NCBI RefSeq assembly: GCF_002946355.1
Contig: NZ_PKOZ01000001.1
Coordinates: 605,931 to 669,930, forward strand
Direction: 5' to 3'
Length of the DNA: 64,000 nt
Origin: Pradoshia eiseniae
GTDB lineage: Bacteria > Bacillota > Bacilli > Bacillales > Pradoshiaceae
In this document: positions 17,120 through 26,067 of the stretch, piece after piece
Numbering within the stretch: position 1 is the stretch's first letter
Layout: each line of letters begins with the position of its first letter
Position numbers and translations under genes: made by a program
Notes under the pieces: generated by a model
Seen by the model: only the letters and a program-made list of their open reading frames with translations
Database searches by the model: none
What the model was told of the DNA's origin: nothing

Positions 17120-18703
17120 TTAATAAGCTGGCAATTCAATGCCCTGTACAATGGAAAGATCGGGGCTTGATGCAAGATCGGATAGCGCATCCTCTGGAAT
17201 TTCCTCATCAAACGTCAGTACCATGATGGCCTCACCGCCAGCCTCCTTACGGCCAACCTGCATGGTAGCGATATTAAGGTTCATATCTCCAAGCTTCTTG
17301 CCGACAACACCGATGACACCAGGACGGTCATGATGCTGGATATAAAGAATATGTCCTTCCGGATAGAAGTCAATTTTGAAATCATTGATGGCAAAAATTC
17401 GTGGTCCATATTCCTTGATGTAGGTCGCCTTCACTTCCATCGTTTTCGTTTCTCCCACAATCTTAACGGTCACGCTTGAAGAGTAGCCATGAGCTTCATT
17501 AGAGATCTTCTCTCCAATCGTGATGGACCGCTCCTTAGCGTAGAGAAGGGCATTTACCTCATTCACATTGACATCAACACGGCCTTTGAAAAAGCCTGAA
17601 ACGAGGGCCTTGGTAAGAATGCTGGTATCATAGTCAAAGGTATCACCGCCATATTTAACCGAGATTTCCTTGATACCCTCTTGGATAAATTGAGAAAGAA
17701 AGCTTCCGACTGTCTTCACTAGCTGATAATAAGGCTGAATCCGATTGAAAAGCTCGGCTGGTATGGCTGGAAGATTAATCGAATTGGATACCGGAATGCC
17801 GTCAACGAAGGATACAACCTCTTTGGCCACTTGCTTTGCAACGTTTAGTTGAGCTTCCTTCGTCGATGCGCCTAAATGTGGAGTGACAATGATTTGATTG
17901 AGATTGAGAAGGCGGTTGTCAACAGGAGGCTCCTCAACAAATACATCGAGGGCTGCCCCTGCGACCTTGCCGGATTCAATCGCCTCATAAAGAGCTTCCT
18001 CATCGATTATCCCGCCTCTTGCACAGTTGATGAGGTAAACGCCATCCTTGCATTTCTGGATTGTTTCGCGGTTAAAGAGCCCCTTTGTGTCTTTGGTTAA
18101 GGGAGTATGTACAGTAATAAAATCAGATACAGCCATTAAATCTTCGAGTGAGCCTGTGGAGACCTGTAATTCCTTCGCCCGTTCAGCGGTCAAGAAAGGA
18201 TCGAATGCAAACACATCCATTTGAAAGGCCCTCGCCCGTTTGGTTAACTCTGATCCAATACGGCCCATGCCGACGATGCCTAGCGTCTTGCCCTTTAATT
18301 CAGTGCCGGCAAACCGATTGCGCTCCCAGCCGCCGCCCTTGACGGTTTGGTGTGCCTGCGGGATATTGCGTGCCAAAGAGGCAATCATCGCAAATGTGTG
18401 CTCCGCTGTGGAAATGGTATTCCCATCAGGAGCATTGACGACAATGATCCCTCGCTTCGTGCAAGAAGGGACATCTATATTATCTACACCAACCCCAGCC
18501 CGCGCGATGATCTTCAAGCTTGTCATTCTATCAAGCAGTGCATCTGTTACCTTTGTAGCGCTTCTAACAAGCAATGCATCAAATTCATGCAGTTCGTTTC
18601 GTACTTCTTCAACAGTCTTTTGAACCACTAAAATATCTTCTCTGCCAATGAATGGTGTTAAACCATCCGGCTTTATGGCATCTGCAACTAGAACCTTAAA
18701 CAA
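17120..18703 (-). CDS. serA: D-3-phosphoglycerate dehydrogenase
   Basis: A 527-residue SerA that oxidises 3-phosphoglycerate in the first step of serine synthesis. The NAD-binding loop GMGRIG lies near 148-153, the catalytic Arg in NCARGG, Glu in VEEPP and His in TPHLGAST. After the catalytic region come an intervening domain and a C-terminal ACT domain (HHDRPGVIG) that binds serine in related enzymes. I chose the TTG at 18703 (reading FKVLVADAI) because AGGAAGGTG lies 6 nt upstream; a GTG three codons earlier is too close to that site. The gene is monocistronic and opposite to its neighbours. Confidence 0.95.
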   Translation of the reverse strand: MFKVLVADAIKPDGLTPFIGREDILVVQKTVEEVRNELHEFDALLVRSATKVTDALLDRMTSLKIIARAGVGVDNIDVPSCTKRGIIVVNAPDGNTISTAEHTFAMIASLARNIPQAHQTVKGGGWERNRFAGTELKGKTLGIVGMGRIGSELTKRARAFQMDVFAFDPFLTAERAKELQVSTGSLEDLMAVSDFITVHTPLTKDTKGLFNRETIQKCKDGVYLINCARGGIIDEEALYEAIESGKVAGAALDVFVEEPPVDNRLLNLNQIIVTPHLGASTKEAQLNVAKQVAKEVVSFVDGIPVSNSINLPAIPAELFNRIQPYYQLVKTVGSFLSQFIQEGIKEISVKYGGDTFDYDTSILTKALVSGFFKGRVDVNVNEVNALLYAKERSITIGEKISNEAHGYSSSVTVKIVGETKTMEVKATYIKEYGPRIFAINDFKIDFYPEGHILYIQHHDRPGVIGVVGKKLGDMNLNIATMQVGRKEAGGEAIMVLTFDEEIPEDALSDLASSPDLSIVQGIELPAY

Positions 18704-18741
18704 TATTGTCACCTTCCTGTCGGGAAATTTGCTATGTTTTC

Positions 18742-18789
18742 ACTCTACAAGACTGTCATTCTATGTGTCAATCATGTAAACGCTTACTA
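18742..18789 (-). promoter_or_regulatory. serA promoter with adjoining cre-like palindrome
   Basis: On the minus strand TTGACA (18771-18766), an 18-bp spacer and TAGAGT (18747-18742) form a sigma-A promoter about 40 bp from the serA start. Two bp upstream of the -35 lies ATGTAAACGCTTACTA (18774-18789, plus-strand reading), one mismatch from the CcpA cre consensus. An upstream cre of this kind activates ackA and pta in B. subtilis, so carbon control of serA is plausible but unproven. Confidence 0.45.
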
Positions 18790-18971
18790 ATTTGATATTT
18801 CAAAAAATAATTTTATTAGTCTTATTTTCAAGGAGATTAAGCAGTTTCGTCCTATAATAGGATACTTATCTCTTGTGTTTATGGAAATGGAATGGTATTC
18901 TTGCAATGAAGAGTCATTCATTCTATTTGTTATTTTACAGTGGAATGATGAATCAAAAACAAAATATGGTC

Positions 18972-19101
18972 TATCTTCGGGGCAGGGTGAAATTCCCTAC
19001 CGGCGGTGATGAATGTATGCATTCTAAGCCCGCGAGCCTTAATAAGGCAGGATTTGGTGAGATTCCAAAGCCGACAGTATAGTCTGGATGGGAGAAGATG
19101 G
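18972..19101 (+). promoter_or_regulatory. FMN riboswitch (RFN element)
   Basis: The conserved RFN core is clear: GGGGCAGGGTGAAATTCCC, then CCGGCGGTGATGAAT, GCCCGCGAGCC, GGATTTGGTGAGATTCC and AAAGCCGACAG, ending in GGATGGGAGAAGAT. The P1 helix closes between ATCTTC (18973-18978) and GAAGAT (19094-19099). FMN binding normally favours a downstream terminator, which is present at 19165-19194, so riboflavin transporter expression would fall when FMN is plentiful. Confidence 0.98.
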
Positions 19102-19164
19102 AGGTCTCTGTTAACGTTCGAAAAATGAACTTTCATGAACGGTTATTTCACATTGCCTAATTCT

Positions 19165-19194
19165 CCCTTTATCAGTTATGATAAAGGGTTTTTT
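19165..19194 (+). terminator. Riboswitch-controlled terminator of ribU
   Basis: A 10-bp stem (CCCTTTATCA with TGATAAAGGG), loop GTTA and six T lie between the FMN aptamer and ribU. Confidence 0.92.
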
Positions 19195-19273
19195 CATGGA
19201 AGGGACTTATTGAACTGGATTAACAGAACCTTTCTTCTATTGAGGTAGCGCCAAAACCTAAGGAGAGAGGAAA

Positions 19274-19858
19274 ATGAACAGTAAAAACAGCAAGATTCAA
19301 AAGATGGTCAAGATTGGGATCCTTGGTGCCATCGGGTATGTTCTCATGATTTTAAACTTCCCGTTTCCAGGATTTCCTGCATTTCTGCAAATCGATTTCA
19401 GTGATGTACCAGCCCTAATTGCGGCGCTTGTCATGGGGCCAATGGCTGGCATTATGGTCGAACTATTGAAAAACATTCTAGACTTCATGATGACAGGCAG
19501 CGACACGGGCATACCAGTCGGACATTTCGCTAACTTCATCGGAGGCGTCTCATTTATTTTACCGGTCTACTATCTGTATAAAAAAACCGGTACAAAAAAA
19601 GGCATGATCCTTGGCCTCATCGGTGGAACCATTATTCTCGCCGGCTTCATGAGCGTTATGAATTACTATGTGCTGCTCCCTCTATACAGCAAATTGCTGC
19701 ATTGGAACATGTCAGGACCGGAAATCCGCACCTACATTACAGCAGCCATTATTCCATTCAATTTAATTAAAGGAAGTATTATCGCAGTCGTCTTCTTATT
19801 GTTATTCGACAAACTGAAAGGATGGCTGGCGAAGGAATCCGTCATTAAAAGTGCTTAA
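19274..19858 (+). CDS. ribU: Riboflavin transporter RibU (ECF substrate-binding subunit)
   Basis: A 194-residue polytopic protein matching YpaA/RibU, the S component that binds riboflavin and pairs with the shared EcfA-EcfA'-EcfT energising module encoded elsewhere. About six hydrophobic helices are visible. The conserved LQIDFSDVPALIAALVMGP stretch lies near residues 40-58 and includes the FSDVPAL signature. AAGGAGAGAGGAAA precedes the ATG. The upstream FMN riboswitch confirms the substrate class. Confidence 0.97.
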   Translation: MNSKNSKIQKMVKIGILGAIGYVLMILNFPFPGFPAFLQIDFSDVPALIAALVMGPMAGIMVELLKNILDFMMTGSDTGIPVGHFANFIGGVSFILPVYYLYKKTGTKKGMILGLIGGTIILAGFMSVMNYYVLLPLYSKLLHWNMSGPEIRTYITAAIIPFNLIKGSIIAVVFLLLFDKLKGWLAKESVIKSA

Positions 19859-19905
19859 CGAAGCACATGAAATAGATTATATCCCGCGTAAGATGCGGAC
19901 AAAGG

Positions 19906-19943
19906 GAAGCAGAACAGCTTGATTGTTCTGCTTCTCTTTTTTT
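19906..19943 (+). terminator. Terminator after ribU
   Basis: Stem GAAGCAGAAC/GTTCTGCTTC is followed by TCTTTTTTT. Confidence 0.9.
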
Positions 19944-19960
19944 GGTTGACAGTGGAAGGC

Positions 19961-20270
19961 GGGAGAAGCCAGGCAAAGCCCACCCTATGCCCATGCAAAG
20001 GGTATGAAGGGTGGGGGAAGTGTGGGCGAAAGATGGGAGTCGTCAGAAAAAGCCCACCCTATGCCCACGCAAAGGGTATGAAGGGTGGGGGAAGTGTGGG
20101 CAAAAGATGGGAGTCGTCAGAGAAAGCCCACCCTATGCCCATGCAAAGGGTGCAAAAGGTGGGGGAAGTGTGGACGAAAGCTGGGAAAAGCCAGGCAAAG
20201 CCCACCCTATGCCCATGCAAAGGGTATGAAGGGTGGGGAAAGGGTGGACCAAAGCTGGGAGAAGCCAAAC
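19961..20270 (+). repeat. 74-bp tandem repeat, four copies plus a partial fifth
   Basis: Copies begin at 19961, 20035, 20109 and 20183, each exactly 74 bp, and a 14-bp fragment starts at 20257. Each copy holds an inverted repeat (CCCACCCT with AGGGTGGG, 19979-19986 and 20008-20015 in copy 1) around CCC/GGG and a short loop, and the plus strand is strikingly G-rich. Copies 1, 2 and 4 contain four G-runs spaced 6, 1 and 3-6 nt apart (20000-20026, 20074-20100, 20222-20244), which fits a G-quadruplex; copy 3 has changes that break it. The period is not a multiple of three, no ribosome binding site is seen, and flanking genes converge on it, so overlapping open frames are probably not genes. Confidence 0.97.
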
Positions 20271-20307
20271 AATAAAAAAGAAACCCCTGCCCAAAAGCAA
20301 AGGTTTC
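20271..20307 (-). terminator. Terminator after fer
   Basis: Minus-strand stem of 11 bp (GAAACCTTTGC with GCAGGGGTTTC, including two G-T pairs) is followed by TTTTTTATT. It lies 13 bp past the fer stop codon and directly beside the repeat array. Confidence 0.85.
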
Positions 20308-20320
20308 CTTCTATTCAATC

Positions 20321-20575
<255 letters not shown>

Positions 20576-20803
20576 TTACCTCCCGCAAATAAATAATTTA
20601 ATATCCGGTCTGGATATCAAACCCCTCATCTTATTGTAAAACTCATGGTATTACTTTTCAATAGCTAAAATTTCGTGATTTGTATGGCTTTTGTCACATT
20701 CCTAATGGAAAGATGCATCATTTAAGACAGGTATTTGGTAAAATAAAGATGTCTAATTGTGTAGAAATGGGGTGGAATTATTATATCATATATTGACGGT
20801 TTA

Positions 20804-21853
20804 ATGCTGTATCTAATAAAAGTTTTAAAGGGTCAGAGGACGGCGTATTCACCTTTACATATACTTAATGGAAAACGTTCATCACAGCCTATTCAGGATG
20901 CAAGATTATATGGTTTGGATGCTTATTTTGCCGTTTTTCCTAAGCTTACCAGGGAAGAGTGGGAATGGCATTTACAGGACTTGAAGAAGCTTGGGCTGAT
21001 AGAGCCGACAGGCGAGCTAACTTATTTATGTTCGGCTTCAGGACTTGCTATGCTAGAAGACTGGCAGTCAGAGTACCAGGCTATGCCGCATTTGAATGGT
21101 TTTCAATTTAAAGAATCCGCACCACTGTTTTGGGCCAGGCTGCAATTGCTTGTCCAGGTACTCTCCTGTATGGTGCATCAAACACGGTCGTTTATACCTG
21201 TGCAGCGTCATATGGATCATCAGCGTTTTGTGAAAGGATGGCTGAAGCAAGATGGCCGTGATTATCAGCTGATTTCTCACGAGCTGTATGCAGAGCTTCT
21301 CAAAAGTCTGGATAGGCTGCAAGGAATTGGGCCTGAGTTGCTCGTGATGCTCCTGACCGGCCATGAGCGGGCAGGAATGACATTAGGACAGGCGGCCCAG
21401 AAGCTTGGGATTGATCGTTATTATGCGCAAATTGTTTTCTTAGATACGTTGCATTATATTATGGCATCTGCGCAAAAAGAACCATTCCGGTTTCTTAATA
21501 GCTTGGCCATGCAAAATGAGGGACATGATGAAACGGTTTTGACTAATTCGACAAAAGCGACGTGGAGATTGGTGCAGCAAGGATTGACGATTGAGCAAAT
21601 TGCGAAGGTACGGAGATTGAAGGTCAATACCGTTGAAGACCATATTGTCGAGATTGCCTCCTTTATTGAAGGTTTTGATATAGAGGAATATGTGACAATA
21701 GAGGAGCAAAGGCAGATCATGAATGCGGCTGCCTCTGTTAATACGGGGCAATTGCGTTCCATTAAGGAGCGGCTTCCAGAGGGCTTCCCTTATTTTAAAA
21801 TCCGGCTTGTGATGACGAAACAGAGGGGAGGGGATAAGCGTGGGAATGCTTGA
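20804..21853 (+). CDS. ypbB: Helix-turn-helix protein YpbB
   Basis: A protein of about 350 residues matching YpbB, always adjacent to recQ in Bacillus. The C-terminal part (about 250-290) carries a helix-turn-helix of the type also found at the C terminus of RecQ helicases ([20 protein letters not shown]). Its role is unknown; the fixed pairing suggests it helps RecQ. The first ATG (20804) has no ribosome binding site near it, whereas GGGGTGGA followed by ATT codons lies 24-27 bp upstream in frame. The true start may therefore be a non-canonical ATT at 20777 or 20780. The 3' end overlaps recQ by 14 nt. Confidence 0.85.
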   Translation: MLYLIKVLKGQRTAYSPLHILNGKRSSQPIQDARLYGLDAYFAVFPKLTREEWEWHLQDLKKLGLIEPTGELTYLCSASGLAMLEDWQSEYQAMPHLNGFQFKESAPLFWARLQLLVQVLSCMVHQTRSFIPVQRHMDHQRFVKGWLKQDGRDYQLISHELYAELLKSLDRLQGIGPELLVMLLTGHERAGMTLGQAAQKLGIDRYYAQIVFLDTLHYIMASAQKEPFRFLNSLAMQNEGHDETVLTNSTKATWRLVQQGLTIEQIAKVRRLKVNTVEDHIVEIASFIEGFDIEEYVTIEEQRQIMNAAASVNTGQLRSIKERLPEGFPYFKIRLVMTKQRGGDKRGNA

Positions 21854-23333
21854 GGAGCAGTTAGTAAGATTGTTTGGATTTCCATCATTCAGGAGAGGGC
21901 AAAAGGAGGTTGTCGAATCCGTCCTCGCTGGTAAGGATACCTTGGCGATGCTTCCTACCGGCACAGGGAAAACATTATGTTTCCAGCTTCCCGGCTATTT
22001 GCTCGATGGCTTGGTTGTCATCGTTTCCCCGCTCCTTTCCTTGATGCAGGATCAGGTGGAGCAAATGAAGGCAAAGGGAGAAAAGAGGGTTGCCGCTTTG
22101 AATTCATTTGTTGATAAGGAAGAGAGGGAGATGGTTATCCGATCCCTTCATTTGCTGAAATTTATCTATGTGTCTCCTGAGATGCTCCAATCCCAGTTCA
22201 TCTTACAAAAGATCAGCCGGCAGAAGATTGCGCTCTTTGTCGTCGATGAAGCCCATTGCATCTCGCAATGGGGTTATGATTTCCGTCCGAGCTACTTGCG
22301 GTTAGGGATGATTCGGGAGGCTTTGGGCAATCCGGTTACCCTTGCCTTGACGGCTACGGCGACAAAGGAGGTTCAGGAGGATATCTTGCGCAATTTAGCC
22401 ATACCTGCTGCCAATGTGATGGTTTATGAGGTAAATAGAGAGAATATCGGCATAATCGTTGAAGAGGTCGATGGCAGCGAAGGTAAACGGGAGAAATTGT
22501 ATGCTTATTTAAGTGCCTTGAAGGGAGCGGGCATAATCTATGTCTCAAGCCGTAAGCTTGCCGAAAGTTTGTGCAGCGATCTAATATATGCAGGGTATCA
22601 AAAAGCGGCTTTTTATCACGGCGGTATGGACACGAACGATCGCATCCTTATACAACAGCAGTTTGCAGGGGGCCAGCTCGATTTGATTGTTGCGACAAAC
22701 GCTTTTGGTATGGGAATCAACCTCGAGAATTTACGCTATGTGATTCATTACAACATGCCAGCAAGCATGGAATCCTATGTGCAGGAAATAGGCAGGGCAG
22801 GAAGAGACGGACTCCTATCCATGGCTTTGCTGCTATATTCGGATGGAGATGAACGAGTATCTGCAAAGATGATTGAGAAGGATTATCCGGAGCGTGCCGA
22901 AATTGACTGGTTTCTAGCCAATCGTGATACACTCCTAGATGCAAATTCAGGGATTATTGTGGATGATAAAATCGAGCGATTGAGAGAGGTAGAGCGGATG
23001 CTCGATAGTATAGAGGGAGAAAGCCTTAGTGAAAGGAAAGAAAGACTTAGCGCATATTTTGATACGCGCTTATCGGACAAGCTGCGGAAGCTCTGGCAAT
23101 TCAGGGAATGGATTCGCAGTGCCAGCTGCCGAAGAGAATCGATTGCAGCCTATTTCGACCAGGAACCAAGCGGAGGCTGGGAGTATTGCTGCGATAATTG
23201 CGGGCTGACGTTTGAAGCGCTCGTTTTGAACCTTCCTCTAGAAATGGTACAAGAGAGACAGTATCTTGGGTGGAAGGCAGAGCTCGCCCGTCTTTTCGGA
23301 GAGGAGGATGAACGAAAAAAGCATGAGGAATAA
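21840..23333 (+). CDS. recQ: ATP-dependent DNA helicase RecQ (short form)
   Basis: A 497-residue superfamily 2 helicase. Motif I is [14 protein letters not shown] (about 38-51), motif [19 protein letters not shown] (about 135-151), and motif [12 protein letters not shown] (about 315-324). The zinc site CCDNC with an upstream Cys (SASCRRES) is present, but there is no HRDC domain, as in the shorter Bacillus paralogue of about 496 residues. It unwinds DNA at recombination and stalled forks. It starts with GTG inside ypbB after GAGGGGAGGGGAT. Confidence 0.95.
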   Translation: MGMLEEQLVRLFGFPSFRRGQKEVVESVLAGKDTLAMLPTGTGKTLCFQLPGYLLDGLVVIVSPLLSLMQDQVEQMKAKGEKRVAALNSFVDKEEREMVIRSLHLLKFIYVSPEMLQSQFILQKISRQKIALFVVDEAHCISQWGYDFRPSYLRLGMIREALGNPVTLALTATATKEVQEDILRNLAIPAANVMVYEVNRENIGIIVEEVDGSEGKREKLYAYLSALKGAGIIYVSSRKLAESLCSDLIYAGYQKAAFYHGGMDTNDRILIQQQFAGGQLDLIVATNAFGMGINLENLRYVIHYNMPASMESYVQEIGRAGRDGLLSMALLLYSDGDERVSAKMIEKDYPERAEIDWFLANRDTLLDANSGIIVDDKIERLREVERMLDSIEGESLSERKERLSAYFDTRLSDKLRKLWQFREWIRSASCRRESIAAYFDQEPSGGWEYCCDNCGLTFEALVLNLPLEMVQERQYLGWKAELARLFGEEDERKKHEE

Positions 23334-23907
23334 ACAAGCAGAATTAATAAAGAGCATGACAGATGAAGAATTGTATAAGCAATTGTTGTTGACACAGGGT
23401 CTTTTGTTGATAACTGCTGCTGTCATAGGCTTTTTGACCTTTGATGGAATTGAACAGTTCTCCTCTCAACTACAGATAAATACGATGTCTTTATTGCTTG
23501 GATTTATGGCTGGTTTGGTTGTGGTTGGGCTCGATTTGGCGGGGATGAAGTATTTCCCGCCCGCTTATTATGATGATGGAGGAATCAATGAAAGGATATT
23601 TCAATCTTTATCGATTCCAAGGATTTTCTTTTTGACTGCGCTGATTGCTATTGGAGAAGAAGTCTTATTTCGGGGAGTCATTCAAGCGAATTGGGGAATA
23701 TGGGTTGCGAGCGGAATCTTTGCCGTCATACATATTCGATATTTATCCCATTGGTACTTATTTTTGAATATTTGTTTATTGAGCTTGTTTATAGGCTATA
23801 TTTTTGAAATAACAGGCAGTCTTTGGGCGACTATCCTGATGCACTTCATTATTGATTTGCTCCTGGGCCTCTTCTTGAATAAAAAGGGGAAGGACAGGTC
23901 TTCATAA
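23308..23907 (+). CDS. ypbD: CPBP-family membrane protease YpbD
   Basis: A 199-residue polytopic membrane protein of the CAAX protease / bacteriocin-processing (CPBP) family. Motif 1 EEVLFRG, motif 2 FAVIH and motif 3 with His in MHFIID are intact, so it is predicted to be an active intramembrane protease. The substrate is unknown. The start at 23308 overlaps the end of recQ and follows GGAGAGG directly; the ATG five codons later is an alternative. Co-transcription with ypbB and recQ is likely. Confidence 0.87.
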   Translation: MNEKSMRNKQAELIKSMTDEELYKQLLLTQGLLLITAAVIGFLTFDGIEQFSSQLQINTMSLLLGFMAGLVVVGLDLAGMKYFPPAYYDDGGINERIFQSLSIPRIFFLTALIAIGEEVLFRGVIQANWGIWVASGIFAVIHIRYLSHWYLFLNICLLSLFIGYIFEITGSLWATILMHFIIDLLLGLFLNKKGKDRSS

Positions 23908-23948
23908 AAGTCGAATATCCCTCATAAGTTTTAAATGGGGGTGAGTGG

Positions 23949-24407
23949 ATGGAAGCCATTCAGACAGATGCAGATCGTGTGACAGATGAAGCGACGAAGG
24001 TAATCCTGAATAATGTGGTGAAACGGAAGAAGAAGTATGACCATTATAAGAGTCGGCATTTTTTTAGCATATATTTCATGCTAGGTTTAGCGGCGGTGTT
24101 TCTTTATTATATATATCGAACGGTGATCTCGCCGTATTCGTATTCCTTTTATAAAGTATATGAACAATTCTTTGAGAATCCCGTTAATTTGCTGGGTACG
24201 GTCGTCTTGGCGGCCGTTTATGGATCCATGCTTTATTTCAAGAAGAAAATGGACAAAGCTGAAAAGGAATATCATGCATTAAGATGCGAGATTGTTGATC
24301 GGAGCAAGGATTTGTGGAAGAGCGAGAGCGCATGGAAAAATCGGCATCTGGTCTTCCAGAAAATGAAGGATCTTTATGATATAAATCTTTTTCACGAAAA
24401 TAAATAA
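23949..24407 (+). CDS. ypbF: DUF2663 membrane protein YpbF
   Basis: A 152-residue protein with two hydrophobic helices (about 41-60 and 78-96) between a Lys-rich N-terminal segment and a charged C-terminal cytosolic tail. It matches YpbF (DUF2663) in size and position. No function is known. GGGGGTGAGTGG lies just before the ATG. In B. subtilis a LysM gene, ypbE, lies between ypbD and ypbF; it is missing here. Confidence 0.83.
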   Translation: MEAIQTDADRVTDEATKVILNNVVKRKKKYDHYKSRHFFSIYFMLGLAAVFLYYIYRTVISPYSYSFYKVYEQFFENPVNLLGTVVLAAVYGSMLYFKKKMDKAEKEYHALRCEIVDRSKDLWKSESAWKNRHLVFQKMKDLYDINLFHENK

Positions 24408-24497
24408 TTGCTTCGTCCTTTTGGCAGGAAAGAAAGTCATGCGTGTCGAAAAAGATGTATATACGTGTATTGGTTAAATTATGGGAGGTGCTGCCAG

Positions 24498-25127
24498 ATG
24501 TTTGTGAAGAGTATAATGATATCAAAATATCATTGTCACACTGTTTCGATTGATGATTCACTAGAAGTGGTATTGCAAAAGCTTGATGAAAAACAAATTG
24601 AAGCTGTACCGGTTTTAAATGGAGAGAAATATGCGGGAACCATCACCCGTTATCGAATCTATAAGCAGGCATTTTTATCTGAACTGCCTAGAAGTATCTT
24701 TTTAAAGGATTTAAAGGCTTCGGATATTGCTGAGCAAAATAAGACACTGACAGGCCAAGAAATATTTGAAAATGTCCTTGTCGACCTCAAAGAAATGCCG
24801 CTCATGGCTGTGGTGGAAGAGGATGGCGATTTCCTCGGCATTGTGACAAGATATGATGTTATGGCGGAATTCCAGCATGCCTTCGGTGTTCATGTACCGG
24901 GAGTCCGGATTGCGTTGAAAACGGTGGAAACAAAAGGGCGGATTGCCAGGCTGACAGAGTTGACACGTCAGTATCAACAGCAGATCATCGCATTGATTAC
25001 CTTTGATGAGACCGATAAATTAGTCAGAAGAATTGTCATTAAAGTGGCTAAATCACCTAATGTAGACAAATTTATTAAAAAGCTGGAGGAATCTGGCTTC
25101 GGTATCCTTGATATTCAAGAATTGTAA
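24498..25127 (+). CDS. CBS-domain protein
   Basis: A 209-residue protein made of two tandem CBS motifs (about 8-55 and 75-125; GTITRYRIY and LGIVTRYDVM are the typical ends) and a C-terminal part of about 70 residues that looks like an ACT-type or small ligand-binding fold. Such proteins sense adenosine nucleotides or cyclic dinucleotides. No enzyme domain is attached. ATG 24498 follows GGGAGGTG at ideal spacing; the longer open frame from 24408 has no ribosome binding site. I recall no counterpart at this locus in B. subtilis. Confidence 0.85.
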   Translation: MFVKSIMISKYHCHTVSIDDSLEVVLQKLDEKQIEAVPVLNGEKYAGTITRYRIYKQAFLSELPRSIFLKDLKASDIAEQNKTLTGQEIFENVLVDLKEMPLMAVVEEDGDFLGIVTRYDVMAEFQHAFGVHVPGVRIALKTVETKGRIARLTELTRQYQQQIIALITFDETDKLVRRIVIKVAKSPNVDKFIKKLEESGFGILDIQEL

Positions 25128-25135
25128 TGTCAGAT

Positions 25136-25178
25136 AAGAGCTTCCCATATGCTATAGGCAGAGGGGCTCTTTTTTTCA
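25136..25178 (+). terminator. Probable terminator after the CBS gene
   Basis: Imperfect stem AAGAGCTTC.../...GGGGCTCTT with G-T pairs and one mismatch is followed by seven T, just before the ypbG ribosome binding site. Confidence 0.55.
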
Positions 25179-25208
25179 ATGTGAGAATATACCTCCGGAG
25201 GAAGCAGA

Positions 25209-25985
25209 ATGTGGATGTTTTTGATTGCTGGAATACTGGTGCTTGTTATTGGGGTGTTGTTGGCACATATGTATAAGCTGGCAAAGCAGGATTTCCTGCA
25301 TGAGATGACTTTGGACTTTGAAGACTTCCCAAGTAGCGACAGGGTTAGTTTGTTTTTTATCTCAGATGTTCATCGCAGAAATATTAGTGACTCCCTAGTG
25401 GCTTCCGCCGAGGGTAAAGTTGATTTTGTCCTGATAGGCGGAGATATAACAGAAAAGGGAGTCCCGCTTGAGCGTGTGAGGGAGAATTTGCAAAAGCTGA
25501 AGAAATTGGGCCCAGTCTATTTTATATGGGGAAATAATGATTATGAAGCCGATGTGCGCGAGCTTGATGCCCTTTTTGTGGAGCTGGGGGTCAAGGTGCT
25601 GGCAGATGAGGGTGTGTTATTTGAGACAAATGATGGCGGAATCATTAATTTGCTCGGGATTGATTATTATGAACCGGAGGATCGGCTCGAAGGCCTCAAG
25701 AGAGTTATGAATGTGTCTAGTGAGGGGGCCTTTAGGATATTGGCGAGCCACACCCCTTCAATTGAAGAGGAAATCCGCGCAGAGGATGAAATTAGATTGG
25801 TGCTGAGCGGTCATACGCATGGCGGTCAAATCCGGCTGTTCGGATATGGGCCGTACTGTCTCGGAGGAATTCATTATTCAGGGGACTCGGTTATATTTAC
25901 GAGCAATGGCTATGGAACAAGCGGAGTGCCACTCCGTTTAGGGGCTAAGCCTGAAGTGCATATTATCCATCTGATTCGTAAATAA
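25209..25985 (+). CDS. ypbG: Membrane-anchored metallophosphoesterase YpbG
   Basis: A 258-residue calcineurin-type phosphoesterase. One N-terminal transmembrane helix (about 2-22) precedes the catalytic domain with ISDVHR (motif 1), GGDITEKG (motif 2), GNNDYE (motif 3), the SHTP segment and GHTHGGQ (motif 5), which together bind two metal ions. The substrate in YpbG is unknown; related membrane enzymes act on lipids or nucleotides. CCGGAGGAAGC precedes the ATG. All catalytic motifs are intact. Confidence 0.92.
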   Translation: MWMFLIAGILVLVIGVLLAHMYKLAKQDFLHEMTLDFEDFPSSDRVSLFFISDVHRRNISDSLVASAEGKVDFVLIGGDITEKGVPLERVRENLQKLKKLGPVYFIWGNNDYEADVRELDALFVELGVKVLADEGVLFETNDGGIINLLGIDYYEPEDRLEGLKRVMNVSSEGAFRILASHTPSIEEEIRAEDEIRLVLSGHTHGGQIRLFGYGPYCLGGIHYSGDSVIFTSNGYGTSGVPLRLGAKPEVHIIHLIRK

Positions 25986-26067
25986 ATAGAATAACGGGTA
26001 AACAAGGCACCTGTTTAATCTCCTCTCATATCATACAGGGAGGAAGTATTCACAGGAGGACTTGTGT

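Noticed and set aside
18873-19082. Open frame of 69 codons upstream of ribU
   Set aside because: It runs through the conserved FMN riboswitch, which fully explains the sequence.
19961-20270. CRISPR array
   Set aside because: The copies are directly adjacent with no unique spacers, and no cas gene is nearby.
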